Assembly: GCF_963665355.1 (NCBI RefSeq)
Contig: NZ_OY762229.1
Span: forward strand, 4,588,001-4,652,000
Source of the DNA: an uncultured Desulfobacter sp.
GTDB lineage: Bacteria; Desulfobacterota; Desulfobacteria; Desulfobacterales; Desulfobacteraceae
DNA: 64,000 nucleotides
Reading direction: 5' to 3'
Shown: positions 11,530-21,153 of the stretch, piece after piece
Layout: each line of letters begins with the position of its first letter
Position numbering within the stretch: position 1 is the stretch's first letter
The notes under the pieces: generated by a model
What the model was told of the DNA's origin: nothing
Seen by the model: the letters and a program-made list of their open reading frames with translations, nothing else
The model's database searches: none
Position numbers and translations under genes: made by a program

Positions 11530-12732
11530 ATGAAACAGTACTTGAAGTTCTTTTGGCTTGTCGGTGCAATTGCGATTCTGACCGCAGGCTGCGCCCAAAA
11601 AGGTATCCAGGGCCTCTCAGCCGAGGACACACCGGAGCACCATTATCTTATGGGAATGGAACTCGTTGATGACGGCAATTTAAGTGATGCCAAGACCCAT
11701 TTCGACAGGGCGTTGGCGCTTGCACCTGATTACGCGCCGGCCCTGTCCGGAAATGCACTGGTTGCGGCCTGCAATTGCGAATTCCAGGACGATGCATCCC
11801 ACCGCAGTGTGGATATGGAAAAAGCGATTGAGCTCATTGAAAAGGCAGAAGATGAAACAGACGGGGCTTCCCAGAGATTTGCCATTCAGGTAACTGCCAT
11901 CCGGGTATACACACACGCCAAGCCAAAAAACTGGCTGGAGTCTGCCCAGAACGCCTATGATGGCGGCATGGGTATTAAAGATGTCAAAGCAACGGAACTG
12001 CCATACTACCGGGGTCGTGAAGCTGCTGATTACTTCATGGGTGTAGCCGCGTACCGGGCCTTCCAATTCAGAGACGCAGAAGATCTATTATCCAATGTAA
12101 CCCAGGCCGCACCGGGGCGGTGGCACGAACCCGCTGCCATCCTCTTTAAAAAGGTTCATAAAATCGTGCGTGCCATGGCGAATTACACCCTCACAGATGT
12201 GGCCAAACACATTGCCATCAAAGACGAAGTTGTGCGGGCAGATGTGGCAGCCCTACTAGTTGACGAACTGCGCCTGGACAGCCTCATGGCCGGACGCATT
12301 CCTACCCCCTCGAAAAAAGAAGTACAATTTATTCCGGCAGACATCATCAACAATCCTTTTAAAAATGAAATTCAGACCATTTTGAAATGGCATCTTCGCG
12401 GACTTGAGCCCGAATATGATGCCACCTCCCAGGCCTATCTTTTTCATCCAGAGTCTACTTTAAAGCGCAAGGACCTGGCTTTCATTCTAGAAGACCTGCT
12501 GATCAAAATCACAGGTGAAGAGAAGATGGCCAGCGTTTATTTTGGGCAGGACCGTTCATCCTTTCCAGATGTGGATACTTCTTCCCCATGGTATAACGCC
12601 GTGATGAATTCCGTCAGCCGCAGTCTAATGGAAACTGAACTTTCCGGCACCTTCCGCCCGGATGATACGGCAGACGGTTCAGAGATACTACTGGCACTGA
12701 TGCGACTGCGTAACGTTATGAATATCTATTAA
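11530..12732 (+). CDS. TPR lipoprotein with SLH-like C-terminal region
   Basis: A 400-residue lipoprotein: signal peptide and lipobox LTAGC (Cys near residue 21), then tetratricopeptide-like helices (HHYLMGMELVDDGNLSDAKT, then FDRALALAPDYAPALSGNAL). The C-terminal half (about 220-395) resembles S-layer-homology motifs (VVRADVAALLVDEL, SSFPDVDTSSPWYNAV, SGTFRPDDTADGSEILLAL). SLH modules bind cell-wall polymers. AAGGAGG lies ahead of the ATG. It is the first gene of a run of six co-directional envelope genes up to 20191, suggesting a scaffold role in a shared outer-membrane or periplasmic assembly. Confidence 0.8.
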   Translation: MKQYLKFFWLVGAIAILTAGCAQKGIQGLSAEDTPEHHYLMGMELVDDGNLSDAKTHFDRALALAPDYAPALSGNALVAACNCEFQDDASHRSVDMEKAIELIEKAEDETDGASQRFAIQVTAIRVYTHAKPKNWLESAQNAYDGGMGIKDVKATELPYYRGREAADYFMGVAAYRAFQFRDAEDLLSNVTQAAPGRWHEPAAILFKKVHKIVRAMANYTLTDVAKHIAIKDEVVRADVAALLVDELRLDSLMAGRIPTPSKKEVQFIPADIINNPFKNEIQTILKWHLRGLEPEYDATSQAYLFHPESTLKRKDLAFILEDLLIKITGEEKMASVYFGQDRSSFPDVDTSSPWYNAVMNSVSRSLMETELSGTFRPDDTADGSEILLALMRLRNVMNIY

Positions 12733-12806
12733 TACAGCCATTAGCTAATGGATAATAGTTGACAGATTTAGGATGATAAAAGATTTATCACACAAGGAGA
12801 TTGGAT

Positions 12807-13703
12807 ATGAAACTTTTTAAAATTGCCGGAATACTCGTGTTGGGTTTAATGCTTCTCGTACCTGCCTGGGCAGAAGACGACTGGGATGCTGTTACCGGCG
12901 AGAATCAGATTTTTGAAAAAGGCTATATTCAGGTCATCAGCGGTTCCGAGGAAGGACAAAGCCGTTACCGGGCCATTCGGGCGGCCAAGGTGGTGGCCCA
13001 ACGTGACCTTCTGGAAGTCATTCAAGGGCTTAATCTTGACGGTTCCAGTACAGTAAATGACGGGATGCTGCAGTCCGATGAAATCAGGACCTCAGTCCAG
13101 GGTTTCCTGAAAGGTGCTGTACCGTGCGGCCAGAAATTTAACAGCGACAAAGGATTTGCTGAAGTCTGCATGAGGGTCCATCTGCGGGGCAAAGGTGGTC
13201 TTTACGAAACCTTGCTGCCTTTGATCACTGACAAAGAAGTGGCTTCCGGTAACAAACCTGTATACCAGCCGCCTGCCGGTGCTACGAATGCTGTACCCCA
13301 GGGCACTATTAATACTGCACCCCAGGAAAATACCGCTGAAGGCAAAATAGCCGCAATGCCAACACCTTATGACGGATTGATCATCGACACCCGCAGCTTT
13401 CAGTTCCGCCCGGCCCTGGTCAACAGAATTCTGACTGAGAAGGAACAGGTTGTTTTTGATCCGTCCAAAATCCTGAGCAATATTCTGGTGGAACGTGGTT
13501 GCGGTGGTTTTACCACCGATGACAGCAAAGCCAAAGCGCTTCTGGAAAGCTGGGGAAGCAAAAACCCCATGGTTATCCAGACTGTGGATGTGGCTAAACA
13601 GACCGATGCCAAAATTACCCAGACAGACGCCACAACCATTACGGTCAATGACCAGGCGTCCAACCTGCTTGCCCAGGCCAGAGTGGTATTTATTCTGAAA
13701 TAG
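12807..13703 (+). CDS. LPP20-like secreted protein
   Basis: About 298 residues with a Sec signal peptide (MKLFKIAGILVLGLML, cleavage near PAWA-ED). The segment YRAIRAAKVVAQRDLLEVIQ, followed by a conserved-looking GFLKGAVPCGQKF, fits the LPP20/DUF400-like fold found in envelope lipoproteins and in FlgT-type N-domains. It lacks a lipobox, so it is probably periplasmic. I chose the ATG at 12807 because AAGGAG ends 7 bases before it; the TTG at 12801 is too close. It follows the TPR/SLH gene by 74 bp. Its partner two genes on (17668) shares the same type of RAALTDAKRNAIEQ helix, hinting at related assembly proteins. Confidence 0.7.
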   Translation: MKLFKIAGILVLGLMLLVPAWAEDDWDAVTGENQIFEKGYIQVISGSEEGQSRYRAIRAAKVVAQRDLLEVIQGLNLDGSSTVNDGMLQSDEIRTSVQGFLKGAVPCGQKFNSDKGFAEVCMRVHLRGKGGLYETLLPLITDKEVASGNKPVYQPPAGATNAVPQGTINTAPQENTAEGKIAAMPTPYDGLIIDTRSFQFRPALVNRILTEKEQVVFDPSKILSNILVERGCGGFTTDDSKAKALLESWGSKNPMVIQTVDVAKQTDAKITQTDATTITVNDQASNLLAQARVVFILK

Positions 13704-13735
13704 CAGGTGATCAAATAGCTTAATTAGAAATTACG

Positions 13736-13782
13736 GTGGGCCCGTTGCCGGTCTTAGAACAAACAAGGCTGAACCGGCCCAC
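13736..13782 (+). terminator. Possible attenuating hairpin
   Basis: GTGGGCC (13736-13742) pairs with GGCCCAC (13776-13782); the sequence after the right arm, TGTTTTCACTTT, is T-rich. The stem is short and the loop long. It lies 33 bp after the LPP20-like gene and may reduce read-through into the SpoIID gene. Confidence 0.35.
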
Positions 13783-13824
13783 TGTTTTCACTTTAAACAG
13801 CGCTAATTTCAGGGAGGTTAAGGT

Positions 13825-15387
13825 TTGCATCACTTATATAGATTATTTCTGATGTTTTTTTTGCTGATTGTAAACTTAAGTTTGGCATTTGCAGACACCA
13901 CGGATCTTTCCACCCAAGCGCTGGAAAAGGAACATCTGGCAAGATATCTCATGAATCAGGCCAGCTATCTCATTGACAGCGGGAAGTATTTTGAAGCCCT
14001 GGAAAGCTATAAAACCGCAGCAGAAACCACCGCCAATGATAAGACGAAAATCGAGGCATTGCTCTCCAAGGCAACTCTTCTTATGTCCTTTCTTGATGCC
14101 CCTGAAGAGGCGCTTAAAGTCTATCAGGATTTAAGTAAAGGCGAAACGTCCACCTCTGAAATAGCCCAATACCGAGAGGGGCTTCTCTATTTTGAACTGA
14201 AAAGATACAAAGAAGCCGATGCCACGCTCAGGAATTACCTGAAAAAATATCCCAGCGGGCGTTTTCGTTTTCAAACCGAAGCGCTTGCCCGGGAGGTTTC
14301 CAAGATCCTTAAGACTGGTACAGAACCGGTTACACCACCTTCTTCGGACCTGAAACAGGCGCCTCAATTAAGGGTGCGGGTCTGTAACACCAGAGGTGAA
14401 GCACTTATCACCGGCAGTTCGGTATGCGTCCATGGGCAGGGCTGCAAACCACAATGGCGTCTTGGCATCAGCAACGGCAAATTGATGATTAACGGGGTTC
14501 AGTCTTCGGCAGACACCGTAACTTTTACGGGTAAAAACTTTTTAACCATTGCCGAAGGCAACAAAAAAAAGCAGTTGCGCGGCGAACTCCAGGCCAAGAT
14601 TGACAAGGGCAAACTTCTGGTCATCAATGTTCTGGATATTGAAGATTATTTATACAGTGTTGTACCATCGGAAAACCCTGCCTCCTGGCCTTTGGAGACC
14701 CTCAAAGCCCAGGCTGTGGCCGCACGTACCTATGCATATTATCAGCTTCTGCACCGGAAAAACTGGGCCTATGACCTGGTTGACTATGCCGGAGACCAGG
14801 CCTATGGCGGCATGGCTAAGGAACACAAACGTTCCTCCAAGGCCGTTGATGAAACCCGGGGCATGGTCCTGACCTATGATAACAAACCGATTCTGGCCAT
14901 GTTTTCTGCAAACAGCGGTGGTTATACTGCAGATTCCAAAGCGGTGTTTGATCTTCAAAAGCCATACCTGATAGCGCGTAGCGACCCTGCAAGTCTCCAT
15001 GGCAGTATGGCCAGCTGGACAAAAAAATATCCCAGGGTCAAAATTGTTGCCGCACTTTCCCAAAGAGGAATTAACGCCAACGGCCTTGAATCTATCCAAA
15101 GCGTTGAAAAAGGACCCTCAGGACGGATTATAAAAATCCGTATCGTAAAAAAAGACGGTTCCACCATGGTGCTGCGCAACCGACCTACCCTGCGCCGGGC
15201 CCTGGACCTGCCCGAAATTCTCTTTGATATCCGTAAAAATGAGGACATCTTTGTTTTTGAAGGCCACGGCTGGGGCCATGGGGTAGGATATTCCCAGTGG
15301 GGTTCTGCCCATATGGGAAAAACAAAAAATTTCAATGAAATATTGGCATTTTATTATAATAAGGCAAAGATTGACAAACTGTGGTGA
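13825..15387 (+). CDS. SpoIID/LytB domain protein with N-terminal TPRs
   Basis: A 520-residue secreted protein. The start is a TTG preceded by AGGGAGG at 7 bases; the next ATG (13852) would cut into the signal peptide. After the signal peptide come TPR-like repeats (about 25-160), then the SpoIID/LytB domain (about 190-515) with EDYLYSVVPSENPASWPLET, LKAQAVAARTYAYYQ and the C-terminal signature GHGWGHGVGYSQWGS. SpoIID is a lytic transglycosylase acting on peptidoglycan without stem peptides. In a non-sporulating anaerobe such a protein probably remodels the wall, for instance to open gaps for an envelope complex, which would suit its SLH, CsgG and FlgT-like neighbours. Confidence 0.87.
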   Translation: MHHLYRLFLMFFLLIVNLSLAFADTTDLSTQALEKEHLARYLMNQASYLIDSGKYFEALESYKTAAETTANDKTKIEALLSKATLLMSFLDAPEEALKVYQDLSKGETSTSEIAQYREGLLYFELKRYKEADATLRNYLKKYPSGRFRFQTEALAREVSKILKTGTEPVTPPSSDLKQAPQLRVRVCNTRGEALITGSSVCVHGQGCKPQWRLGISNGKLMINGVQSSADTVTFTGKNFLTIAEGNKKKQLRGELQAKIDKGKLLVINVLDIEDYLYSVVPSENPASWPLETLKAQAVAARTYAYYQLLHRKNWAYDLVDYAGDQAYGGMAKEHKRSSKAVDETRGMVLTYDNKPILAMFSANSGGYTADSKAVFDLQKPYLIARSDPASLHGSMASWTKKYPRVKIVAALSQRGINANGLESIQSVEKGPSGRIIKIRIVKKDGSTMVLRNRPTLRRALDLPEILFDIRKNEDIFVFEGHGWGHGVGYSQWGSAHMGKTKNFNEILAFYYNKAKIDKLW

Positions 15388-15426
15388 TATAGTTAGAGCA
15401 TACAGCATGTTGAAAGGCTAAAAAAA

Positions 15427-17667
15427 ATGAACAGGTTGAAAACTCAAATGAAAATTGCATATCCAACTCTTCGCAGCCCGTTGGTCACCATACAACATGT
15501 TGTGCTCCCGGCTGTTATCATTACCCTGGCTCTAATCATGGGAAGCGGCATACTGTGTAATTCTGCCCGGGCGGAAGACAGTGGCTCCAGCGATGATATT
15601 CACCAACTCATGCAGATTCAGGAACGGCTTACAGGAGTCAACCGCCTTATATCCCGGGAGGCCCTTCTTGCCGGCCAGGAAGGAAGAACTTCTGATACAT
15701 CCCAGCTTCAGGAGTTACGATTTACCTACCAGCGCCTTCTCAATGCCATAAAAAAGAATATGAGTACCGCCCAGCTTGAAACCAGACTGAAGCAATCCAT
15801 GGAGAGCGGACAGGCCTATCTCGTGCCCGACAAGGATGCTCACTCCCTAAGCTACTATGACAGACTGTTGGACCAGCAGTCTGCCGTGTCCCAGGAGATC
15901 CGCCTGTTAGAAAGCTCAGCCCAAAAAACAGCAGAGAATCTTAAAACTGCCCAGGCCGATCTGACTGAAGCCAATCAAACCTGGCGTCGGGTTAAAGAGG
16001 AGGTAACCGCAAAAAAGGGAGCCAATGCGGAAAACGACCCCCGCTACATTAAAGCCCAATGGAACAAAGAACTGGCCCAGGCCAGACTGGATCTTATCGG
16101 CGCCAACAGCAAAGGAATTGAAAAAGATCTGGTGCTCACAGGCCTCAAACAGCAGATTGCTGACCAGATGACAGCAAAGGTGCGTCAGGGACTCTCTTTT
16201 GAACCGGGCGCTCTGGCCCGGGAAACCGCCCGCCTTGCCGAAGAAAAATCAGATCTCCAGAGGCGCCTGCAAAAAATTCTCGATGGCCAGAAAAAATTTG
16301 AGGCGTCCTGGAATCTGGCCCAGGGCTCAGCAGGACAAGATACGGCAAACAAAGCGCTTAAAGCCCGTGAAACCTGGCAGGATGCCTATGAGAGCGCTCT
16401 TCAGCGCATTGAACAGGTAACATCCCAACTTAATGTTCAGGAAAAGCTATGGGGATTTCGCTATGCCATTCTGGAAGGAAAGATATCCCAAACAGATCTG
16501 AATGCCTGGAAAGAAGAGGCCGTACAGATTCAAAAAGACGGACAGAGCAACGTAACTTCCCTGCAAAACCGGCAGGCCGGCCTAAGCACACGCATCTCCG
16601 CGCTGGAAAAAGAGATTGAAAGCATGGGGGACATAACATATCCGGCATCTGAGCTGCAAGCGCTGAAACAGGCCAATGAATTTGCAAATTACTATCTGGC
16701 CACCCTTCTGGCCACAGGGCAACTGGCAAACCGCCTGTTGAATGAAATTTCTATGCGCAGCAAGGATGCCACCCTTATTGACAAAATCAAGGCCCGGCTT
16801 TTTGCTGTAGAGGATCTGTGGAATTTAGAATTATGGGTCATTGATGACAACGGAGTGACAGTCAAAAAAGTTGTCACAGCCCTTGGTATTCTGATAGCAG
16901 GCTTTTTCATTGTCAGAATACTTATCCGGCTGCTCTCCCGCCGGCTTCAAAAAACGAAAATGGACCCCAGTGCTGTGGCTGCCCTGGACAAACTGTTTTT
17001 TTACCTTGGTTGTGTTTTGGTGGTGCTTTTCTCCCTGAACACGGTGAATATCCCTCTCACAGCCTTTACATTTCTAGGTGGTGCCATTGCCATCGGCGTG
17101 GGATTTGGGACCCAGAATCTGATCAACAACCTGATCTCCGGATTTATTATCATGGCCGAGCGTCCCATACGCATCGGCGATGTCATTGAAGTGGACGGCT
17201 CCCGGGCCATCGTGGAGGAAATCGGTGCCCGCTGTACACGAATCCGGACCTCAAAAAATATCCATATCCTTGTTCCCAACAGCCACTTCCTAGAACAAAG
17301 CATCACCAACTGGACCCTGTCGGACAGATCCATTCGCCTGGAAGTTTCAGTGGGTGTTGCCTACGGCTCACCTGTGAACAAGGTTCGTGACCTTCTGGAA
17401 GGGGTGGCCAGTGAATTGTCCATTATTTTGGAAAACCCAAAGCCTTTTGTAGTATTCACTGACTTCGGAGACAATGCCCTGGGCTTTGAACTGCGTTTCT
17501 GGGTCAGGGTAAAAGGCGAACCTGAGATGGCCAGAACAACAAGCCAGGTACGCTTCAAAATTTACGAAGTTCTGGAAGAAAACGACATTGTCATTTCCTT
17601 TCCCCAGCGTGATATTCATCTGGACACGGCTTCTCCGTTGAAAATTGAGCTGTTGGGAAAGCTATAA
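15427..17667 (+). CDS. MscS-family mechanosensitive channel with long periplasmic domain
   Basis: A 746-residue protein. A membrane segment or signal near residues 20-45 is followed by a long, mostly helical coiled-coil region (about 50-450). Then come membrane helices (ALGILIAGFFIVRILIRLLS, LFFYLGCVLVVLFSLN, FTFLGGAIAIGVGFGTQNL) and the MscS pore and cytosolic vestibule (ISGFIIMAERPIRIGDVIEV, ILVPNSHFLEQSITNW). It resembles MscK/MscM-type channels, which release ions and solutes on hypo-osmotic shock. It sits inside the envelope run and its stop codon is directly followed by the next start. Confidence 0.9.
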   Translation: MNRLKTQMKIAYPTLRSPLVTIQHVVLPAVIITLALIMGSGILCNSARAEDSGSSDDIHQLMQIQERLTGVNRLISREALLAGQEGRTSDTSQLQELRFTYQRLLNAIKKNMSTAQLETRLKQSMESGQAYLVPDKDAHSLSYYDRLLDQQSAVSQEIRLLESSAQKTAENLKTAQADLTEANQTWRRVKEEVTAKKGANAENDPRYIKAQWNKELAQARLDLIGANSKGIEKDLVLTGLKQQIADQMTAKVRQGLSFEPGALARETARLAEEKSDLQRRLQKILDGQKKFEASWNLAQGSAGQDTANKALKARETWQDAYESALQRIEQVTSQLNVQEKLWGFRYAILEGKISQTDLNAWKEEAVQIQKDGQSNVTSLQNRQAGLSTRISALEKEIESMGDITYPASELQALKQANEFANYYLATLLATGQLANRLLNEISMRSKDATLIDKIKARLFAVEDLWNLELWVIDDNGVTVKKVVTALGILIAGFFIVRILIRLLSRRLQKTKMDPSAVAALDKLFFYLGCVLVVLFSLNTVNIPLTAFTFLGGAIAIGVGFGTQNLINNLISGFIIMAERPIRIGDVIEVDGSRAIVEEIGARCTRIRTSKNIHILVPNSHFLEQSITNWTLSDRSIRLEVSVGVAYGSPVNKVRDLLEGVASELSIILENPKPFVVFTDFGDNALGFELRFWVRVKGEPEMARTTSQVRFKIYEVLEENDIVISFPQRDIHLDTASPLKIELLGKL

Positions 17668-18780
17668 ATGAAATCTTTGGCAATATTATTCATCAGCCTG
17701 TTTTTATTGCCTGGGATTGTTTTTCCACAGCCGGAAGACCAGGACAGAAAGGTAGAGGTTACAGGTGAAGGGCCATCCCGCATAGCTGCACTTACTGATG
17801 CAAAAAGAAATGCCATTGAGCAGGGAATTGGGACCATGCTGCGGTCCCAAACCGAGGTCAATAACTTTATTCTCCAGAAAGACCAGGTCATAACCCACTG
17901 CCAGGGCGCAGTTAAAAGATATAAGGTCCTGTCCGAAAAAGAACAGGACGGGGCATGGCAGGTGCATATCCAGGCTGTGGTTTCCATGGGTACAATCAAT
18001 TCAGATCTCATGTCTTTAAAAATTCTCCTTAACTCCATGGACAAGCCCCGGACCATGGTTCTCATTCGTGAACAGGGTGGATCAAACGCCCAGAACCGCA
18101 TAGAAGACTATCTGTTACGCAAAGGATTTGACATTGTGGATGCAGCCCAGACTGCTGCACTTATGGATGTGGATCCGTCAGTGATTACCCAGGCCCTTGA
18201 TGGCGACCCTGCCGCAGTTGCCCAGATGGGGAAACAAAAGGGGGCGGAATACATGATTGTGGGCCTGGTGAACAAACGCATTATGTCAGGTGTCAGCCTT
18301 ATCAGTGATTCCGGAATGCAGTCTGGCCAGGCAAGCCTGACGGTCCGGGTTATCAACTGCTCAAATGCCCGCATTATCGCCAGCAAATCTGCAAATTCTG
18401 CAGCCATTCACATTTCAGGAGAAACCGCCCAGGCCCAGGCTGCGGCCAAGGCGGCCGACACCCTTATGGATAACCAGTTGTTCGAAGCTATCATTGGCTC
18501 TTTTAAAGATACTGTGAATAATGGCGCAAGCTTCGAAGTCACTGTTCAGGGAATAAATAGTTACAGTATGCAGAAAGAGGCAACAGCTGTTTTTGAGCAG
18601 TGCAACGGGGTTGTTTCGGTTAACAGACGATATTTCAGCGGTCAGGAACTTGGAATCACAGTGCTTTTCAAGGGCAGTGCAGATCTTTTATGCGATCAGG
18701 TTAACGGAAAAACAATGGGCAATGCCGTTATGAAAGTAACACAGATTGCCGGCAACCGCATTTCTGTGCAGGTGCAATAG
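17668..18780 (+). CDS. FlgT-like / LPP20-type envelope assembly protein
   Basis: A 370-residue secreted protein with signal peptide MKSLAILFISLFLLPGIVF. The N-domain (VEVTGEGPSRIAALTDAKRN to VVSMGTINSDL, about 27-115) resembles the N-terminal domain of flagellar assembly protein T. The middle (about 120-240) resembles FlgT-M/CsgG-like nucleotide-fold segments (GFDIVDAAQTAALMD, GAEYMIVGLVNKRIM), and the C-part (about 280-365) may be a small lysine-poor beta domain. FlgT helps build the flagellar H and T rings at the outer membrane. No flagellar genes are nearby, so here it more likely helps a different outer-membrane structure. The ATG abuts the MscS stop codon, indicating translational coupling. 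Confidence 0.75.
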   Translation: MKSLAILFISLFLLPGIVFPQPEDQDRKVEVTGEGPSRIAALTDAKRNAIEQGIGTMLRSQTEVNNFILQKDQVITHCQGAVKRYKVLSEKEQDGAWQVHIQAVVSMGTINSDLMSLKILLNSMDKPRTMVLIREQGGSNAQNRIEDYLLRKGFDIVDAAQTAALMDVDPSVITQALDGDPAAVAQMGKQKGAEYMIVGLVNKRIMSGVSLISDSGMQSGQASLTVRVINCSNARIIASKSANSAAIHISGETAQAQAAAKAADTLMDNQLFEAIIGSFKDTVNNGASFEVTVQGINSYSMQKEATAVFEQCNGVVSVNRRYFSGQELGITVLFKGSADLLCDQVNGKTMGNAVMKVTQIAGNRISVQVQ

Positions 18781-18805
18781 CCGGTTTATATGAAAGAGGA
18801 TTGAT

Positions 18806-20191
18806 ATGCAAAAAATAATAAATTTTCTTCTTTTGCTTGTGATTGTTGGATTTGTACCCGCCTCGGCCCTGGCGGAATTTCAAAAAACAAAAATTGCCGT
18901 CTTGGACTTCCAGCTGCAGGGGCATTTTGATAATCCGGACATGGGGGCCATTGTGGCGGAATGGTTCATTACGGCCATGGTACGTGAAGGCCGCTTTGAT
19001 GTGGTTGAGAGACGTCTTCTGGAAAAAGTGCTCACAGAGCATCAATTGGCCATGACCGGCGCCCTTGATGCCAACAGTGCTTCACAGATCGGAAAACTTC
19101 TTGGTGTGAAAACCATTATTTCGGGCTCTGTGATAAGACTTCAGGATATCCTTGAAGTCAATGCCAGAATTATTGATGTGGAAAGCGGTTCCATTATTGC
19201 CGCTGAAAACGTCAGAAGTTCGGCGGCCACGCAGTTACACGACCTTGTGGATGTCATGTCTAAAAAGATCATTCACAATTTTCCCCTGGAAGGCTACATC
19301 GTCTACCGTAACAAAAACAACGTCACCCTGGACCTGGGAACGAACTCAGGTGTTAAAAAAGGGATGACATTCATGGTGTTCAAAGAAGGGGAGGTGATTA
19401 AGCACCCTAAAACCAATGAAATTCTTGATGTTAAACGGATCCGGACGGGGACTGTGACCATTTTTAATGTCTCGGGAAAAATATGTGAAGGTGAAATCAG
19501 CGAAGAAACAAGCCCCGGTTCCGTGGATTATGGCCAGATGGTCAAAAGCATGACAGCAAACATCCCCAGTGAAGCACGACTGTTTGTGGACCCGTCTCCG
19601 GAAGATGCAACGATCCGGATCCTCAACATCACCCCCCGATACGAACGCGGCATGCCGCTGGCCCTGGGAAGGTACCATATTGAGGCATCTGCCCCGGGCT
19701 ATCAGACCGGTTATTTATGGATCGATATAAATACAAAAGAAGATACGCATGTAGCCATCAGCCTTGTAAAAGCGCCAACATCTTCGGAGTCACAGAGGGC
19801 TTATCTTCAACCGGATGGTTCCCAGGCCCGGACAACAACCTATGTTCCCCCGGTCTCAACTGGGCCGGTTGTGGAAAATTCGACCCTGAATCAATATATC
19901 CAGATGCTTACATCCGACTCGATGGCATCAAAAAAACGTGCGGCCAAGTTGATGACCCGCTCTAAATGTTCCGATACAAGGGTTCTGGATGTTGCGGAAC
20001 AAGAGTTGCTGAAATGGTACCCCCGAAGTGGTTCAGACAGGAATCTGATAGACACCATGGCATGGTTGTGCAATGCCCTTGGCGCTTCGGGAAATAAAAA
20101 ATACCTGGGATCGCTCAAGGAGGTTTCCCGAAATGCACCCCATAGAAAACTTAAGGGCTATGCCGCAAAAAACTATAATGGATTAAAATAG
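18806..20191 (+). CDS. CsgG-like protein with PEGA domain
   Basis: A 461-residue secreted protein. After a signal peptide comes a CsgG/HfaB-like domain (about 20-170: KIAVLDFQLQG, FDVVERRLLEKVLTEHQ, LGVKTIISGSVIRLQDILEV, VESGSIIAAENV). CsgG forms the curli secretion pore, but it has a lipobox that is not seen here, so pore formation is uncertain. Residues about 255-315 look like a PEGA domain (MPLALGRYHIEASAPGYQTG). A helical, HEAT-like C-terminal region follows (about 350-460). It is the last gene of the envelope run and overlaps by 9 bp the convergent flavodoxin-like gene. Confidence 0.8.
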   Translation: MQKIINFLLLLVIVGFVPASALAEFQKTKIAVLDFQLQGHFDNPDMGAIVAEWFITAMVREGRFDVVERRLLEKVLTEHQLAMTGALDANSASQIGKLLGVKTIISGSVIRLQDILEVNARIIDVESGSIIAAENVRSSAATQLHDLVDVMSKKIIHNFPLEGYIVYRNKNNVTLDLGTNSGVKKGMTFMVFKEGEVIKHPKTNEILDVKRIRTGTVTIFNVSGKICEGEISEETSPGSVDYGQMVKSMTANIPSEARLFVDPSPEDATIRILNITPRYERGMPLALGRYHIEASAPGYQTGYLWIDINTKEDTHVAISLVKAPTSSESQRAYLQPDGSQARTTTYVPPVSTGPVVENSTLNQYIQMLTSDSMASKKRAAKLMTRSKCSDTRVLDVAEQELLKWYPRSGSDRNLIDTMAWLCNALGASGNKKYLGSLKEVSRNAPHRKLKGYAAKNYNGLK

Positions 20192-21103
20192 AAATGTATT
20201 TTCTGAAAAATAGCCTATGGCATTTTGAATCTCGTCTTTTTTCAATCTGACGGCCAACATGGAGAGAACCGTGGAAACAGGGGCGATGACAGCGATTGCT
20301 ATAAAAAGATAAACCAGAAAAAGTCGAACCCTAAATTTTCGGCCTGGATTACCCCTTTTTCCTTTTTTCAGAATGAATCTTGACCAGACTTTAAAAATGC
20401 GATGGATTCGCTTCTCAAAAAGTATATATTGCGGTACCACGGTGACTGCGCCATGCGCATTAAGCCTATTCTGAACCGGGCCGGGATCATTGTTCTTCAC
20501 GGCATCGGACACAATATCTCCAAATTTGCTCGCATCATAAATATCCTGGTCTGAGATACCTGCATCCGGCAATATCCCCAGAAAAGATTTTTTCTTCCCA
20601 GACAGCATCCAGATGGTGATGGTGAGAACACCAAGCAGATTCCCGGTTTTATCCCCTAGCACGATATTACCGAATAAACGGCCGCCGGATTCAACAATTT
20701 TTTGTTTCACCGTCTCATGAGCCAGAAGCCACATGTTTCGGCATCCTATGATCGTCAGGACAGGCCGCCCTTTCATAACCTTTGCATCACTGGAGTCAAG
20801 AAACGCCGTGATGGGCAGTGACGGCGCAAGAAACCAGACCTGGTATGCAAGGATGACCAGATCATAGGCTTCATTGGGATCAAAATGAACAGGTTCTATT
20901 TCGCAGGGTATTCCCTCCACAGATTCGGGAAAAACATCACAGAATTTCGTGGCCGACCATGGAAAATCAAACCCAGGCCTGGGTTTGATCTCTTCATAAA
21001 CAATGCAGACATCCTCAATCTTTTTAAGGGGGGCTGTTATAGAGTTGACGATATCGGTTAATTGGCCGGTTTGTGAGTAATGTATGATAAGTATTTTTTT
21101 CAT
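20183..21103 (-). CDS. Flavodoxin-like protein with C-terminal membrane helix (DarA-like)
   Basis: About 306 residues. The N-terminal 200 residues have a flavodoxin-like fold with the FMN phosphate loop YSQTGQLTD. The sequence around VLTIIGCRNMWLLAHETVKQ resembles proteins annotated as dialkylresorcinol condensing enzymes (DarA-like). A hydrophobic helix (about 265-290, VYLFIAIAVIAPVSTVLSML) and a basic stretch before it suggest attachment to the inner membrane. The function is unproven; no polyene or resorcinol synthesis genes are nearby. I prefer the ATG at 21103; a TTG three codons upstream is too near the AAGG site. Confidence 0.65.
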   Translation of the reverse strand: MKKILIIHYSQTGQLTDIVNSITAPLKKIEDVCIVYEEIKPRPGFDFPWSATKFCDVFPESVEGIPCEIEPVHFDPNEAYDLVILAYQVWFLAPSLPITAFLDSSDAKVMKGRPVLTIIGCRNMWLLAHETVKQKIVESGGRLFGNIVLGDKTGNLLGVLTITIWMLSGKKKSFLGILPDAGISDQDIYDASKFGDIVSDAVKNNDPGPVQNRLNAHGAVTVVPQYILFEKRIHRIFKVWSRFILKKGKRGNPGRKFRVRLFLVYLFIAIAVIAPVSTVLSMLAVRLKKDEIQNAIGYFSENTFLF

Positions 21104-21153
21104 CTTATGCAAAATACCTTATTCTTTTATTTGAAATTCATAAGTTTTAATAA

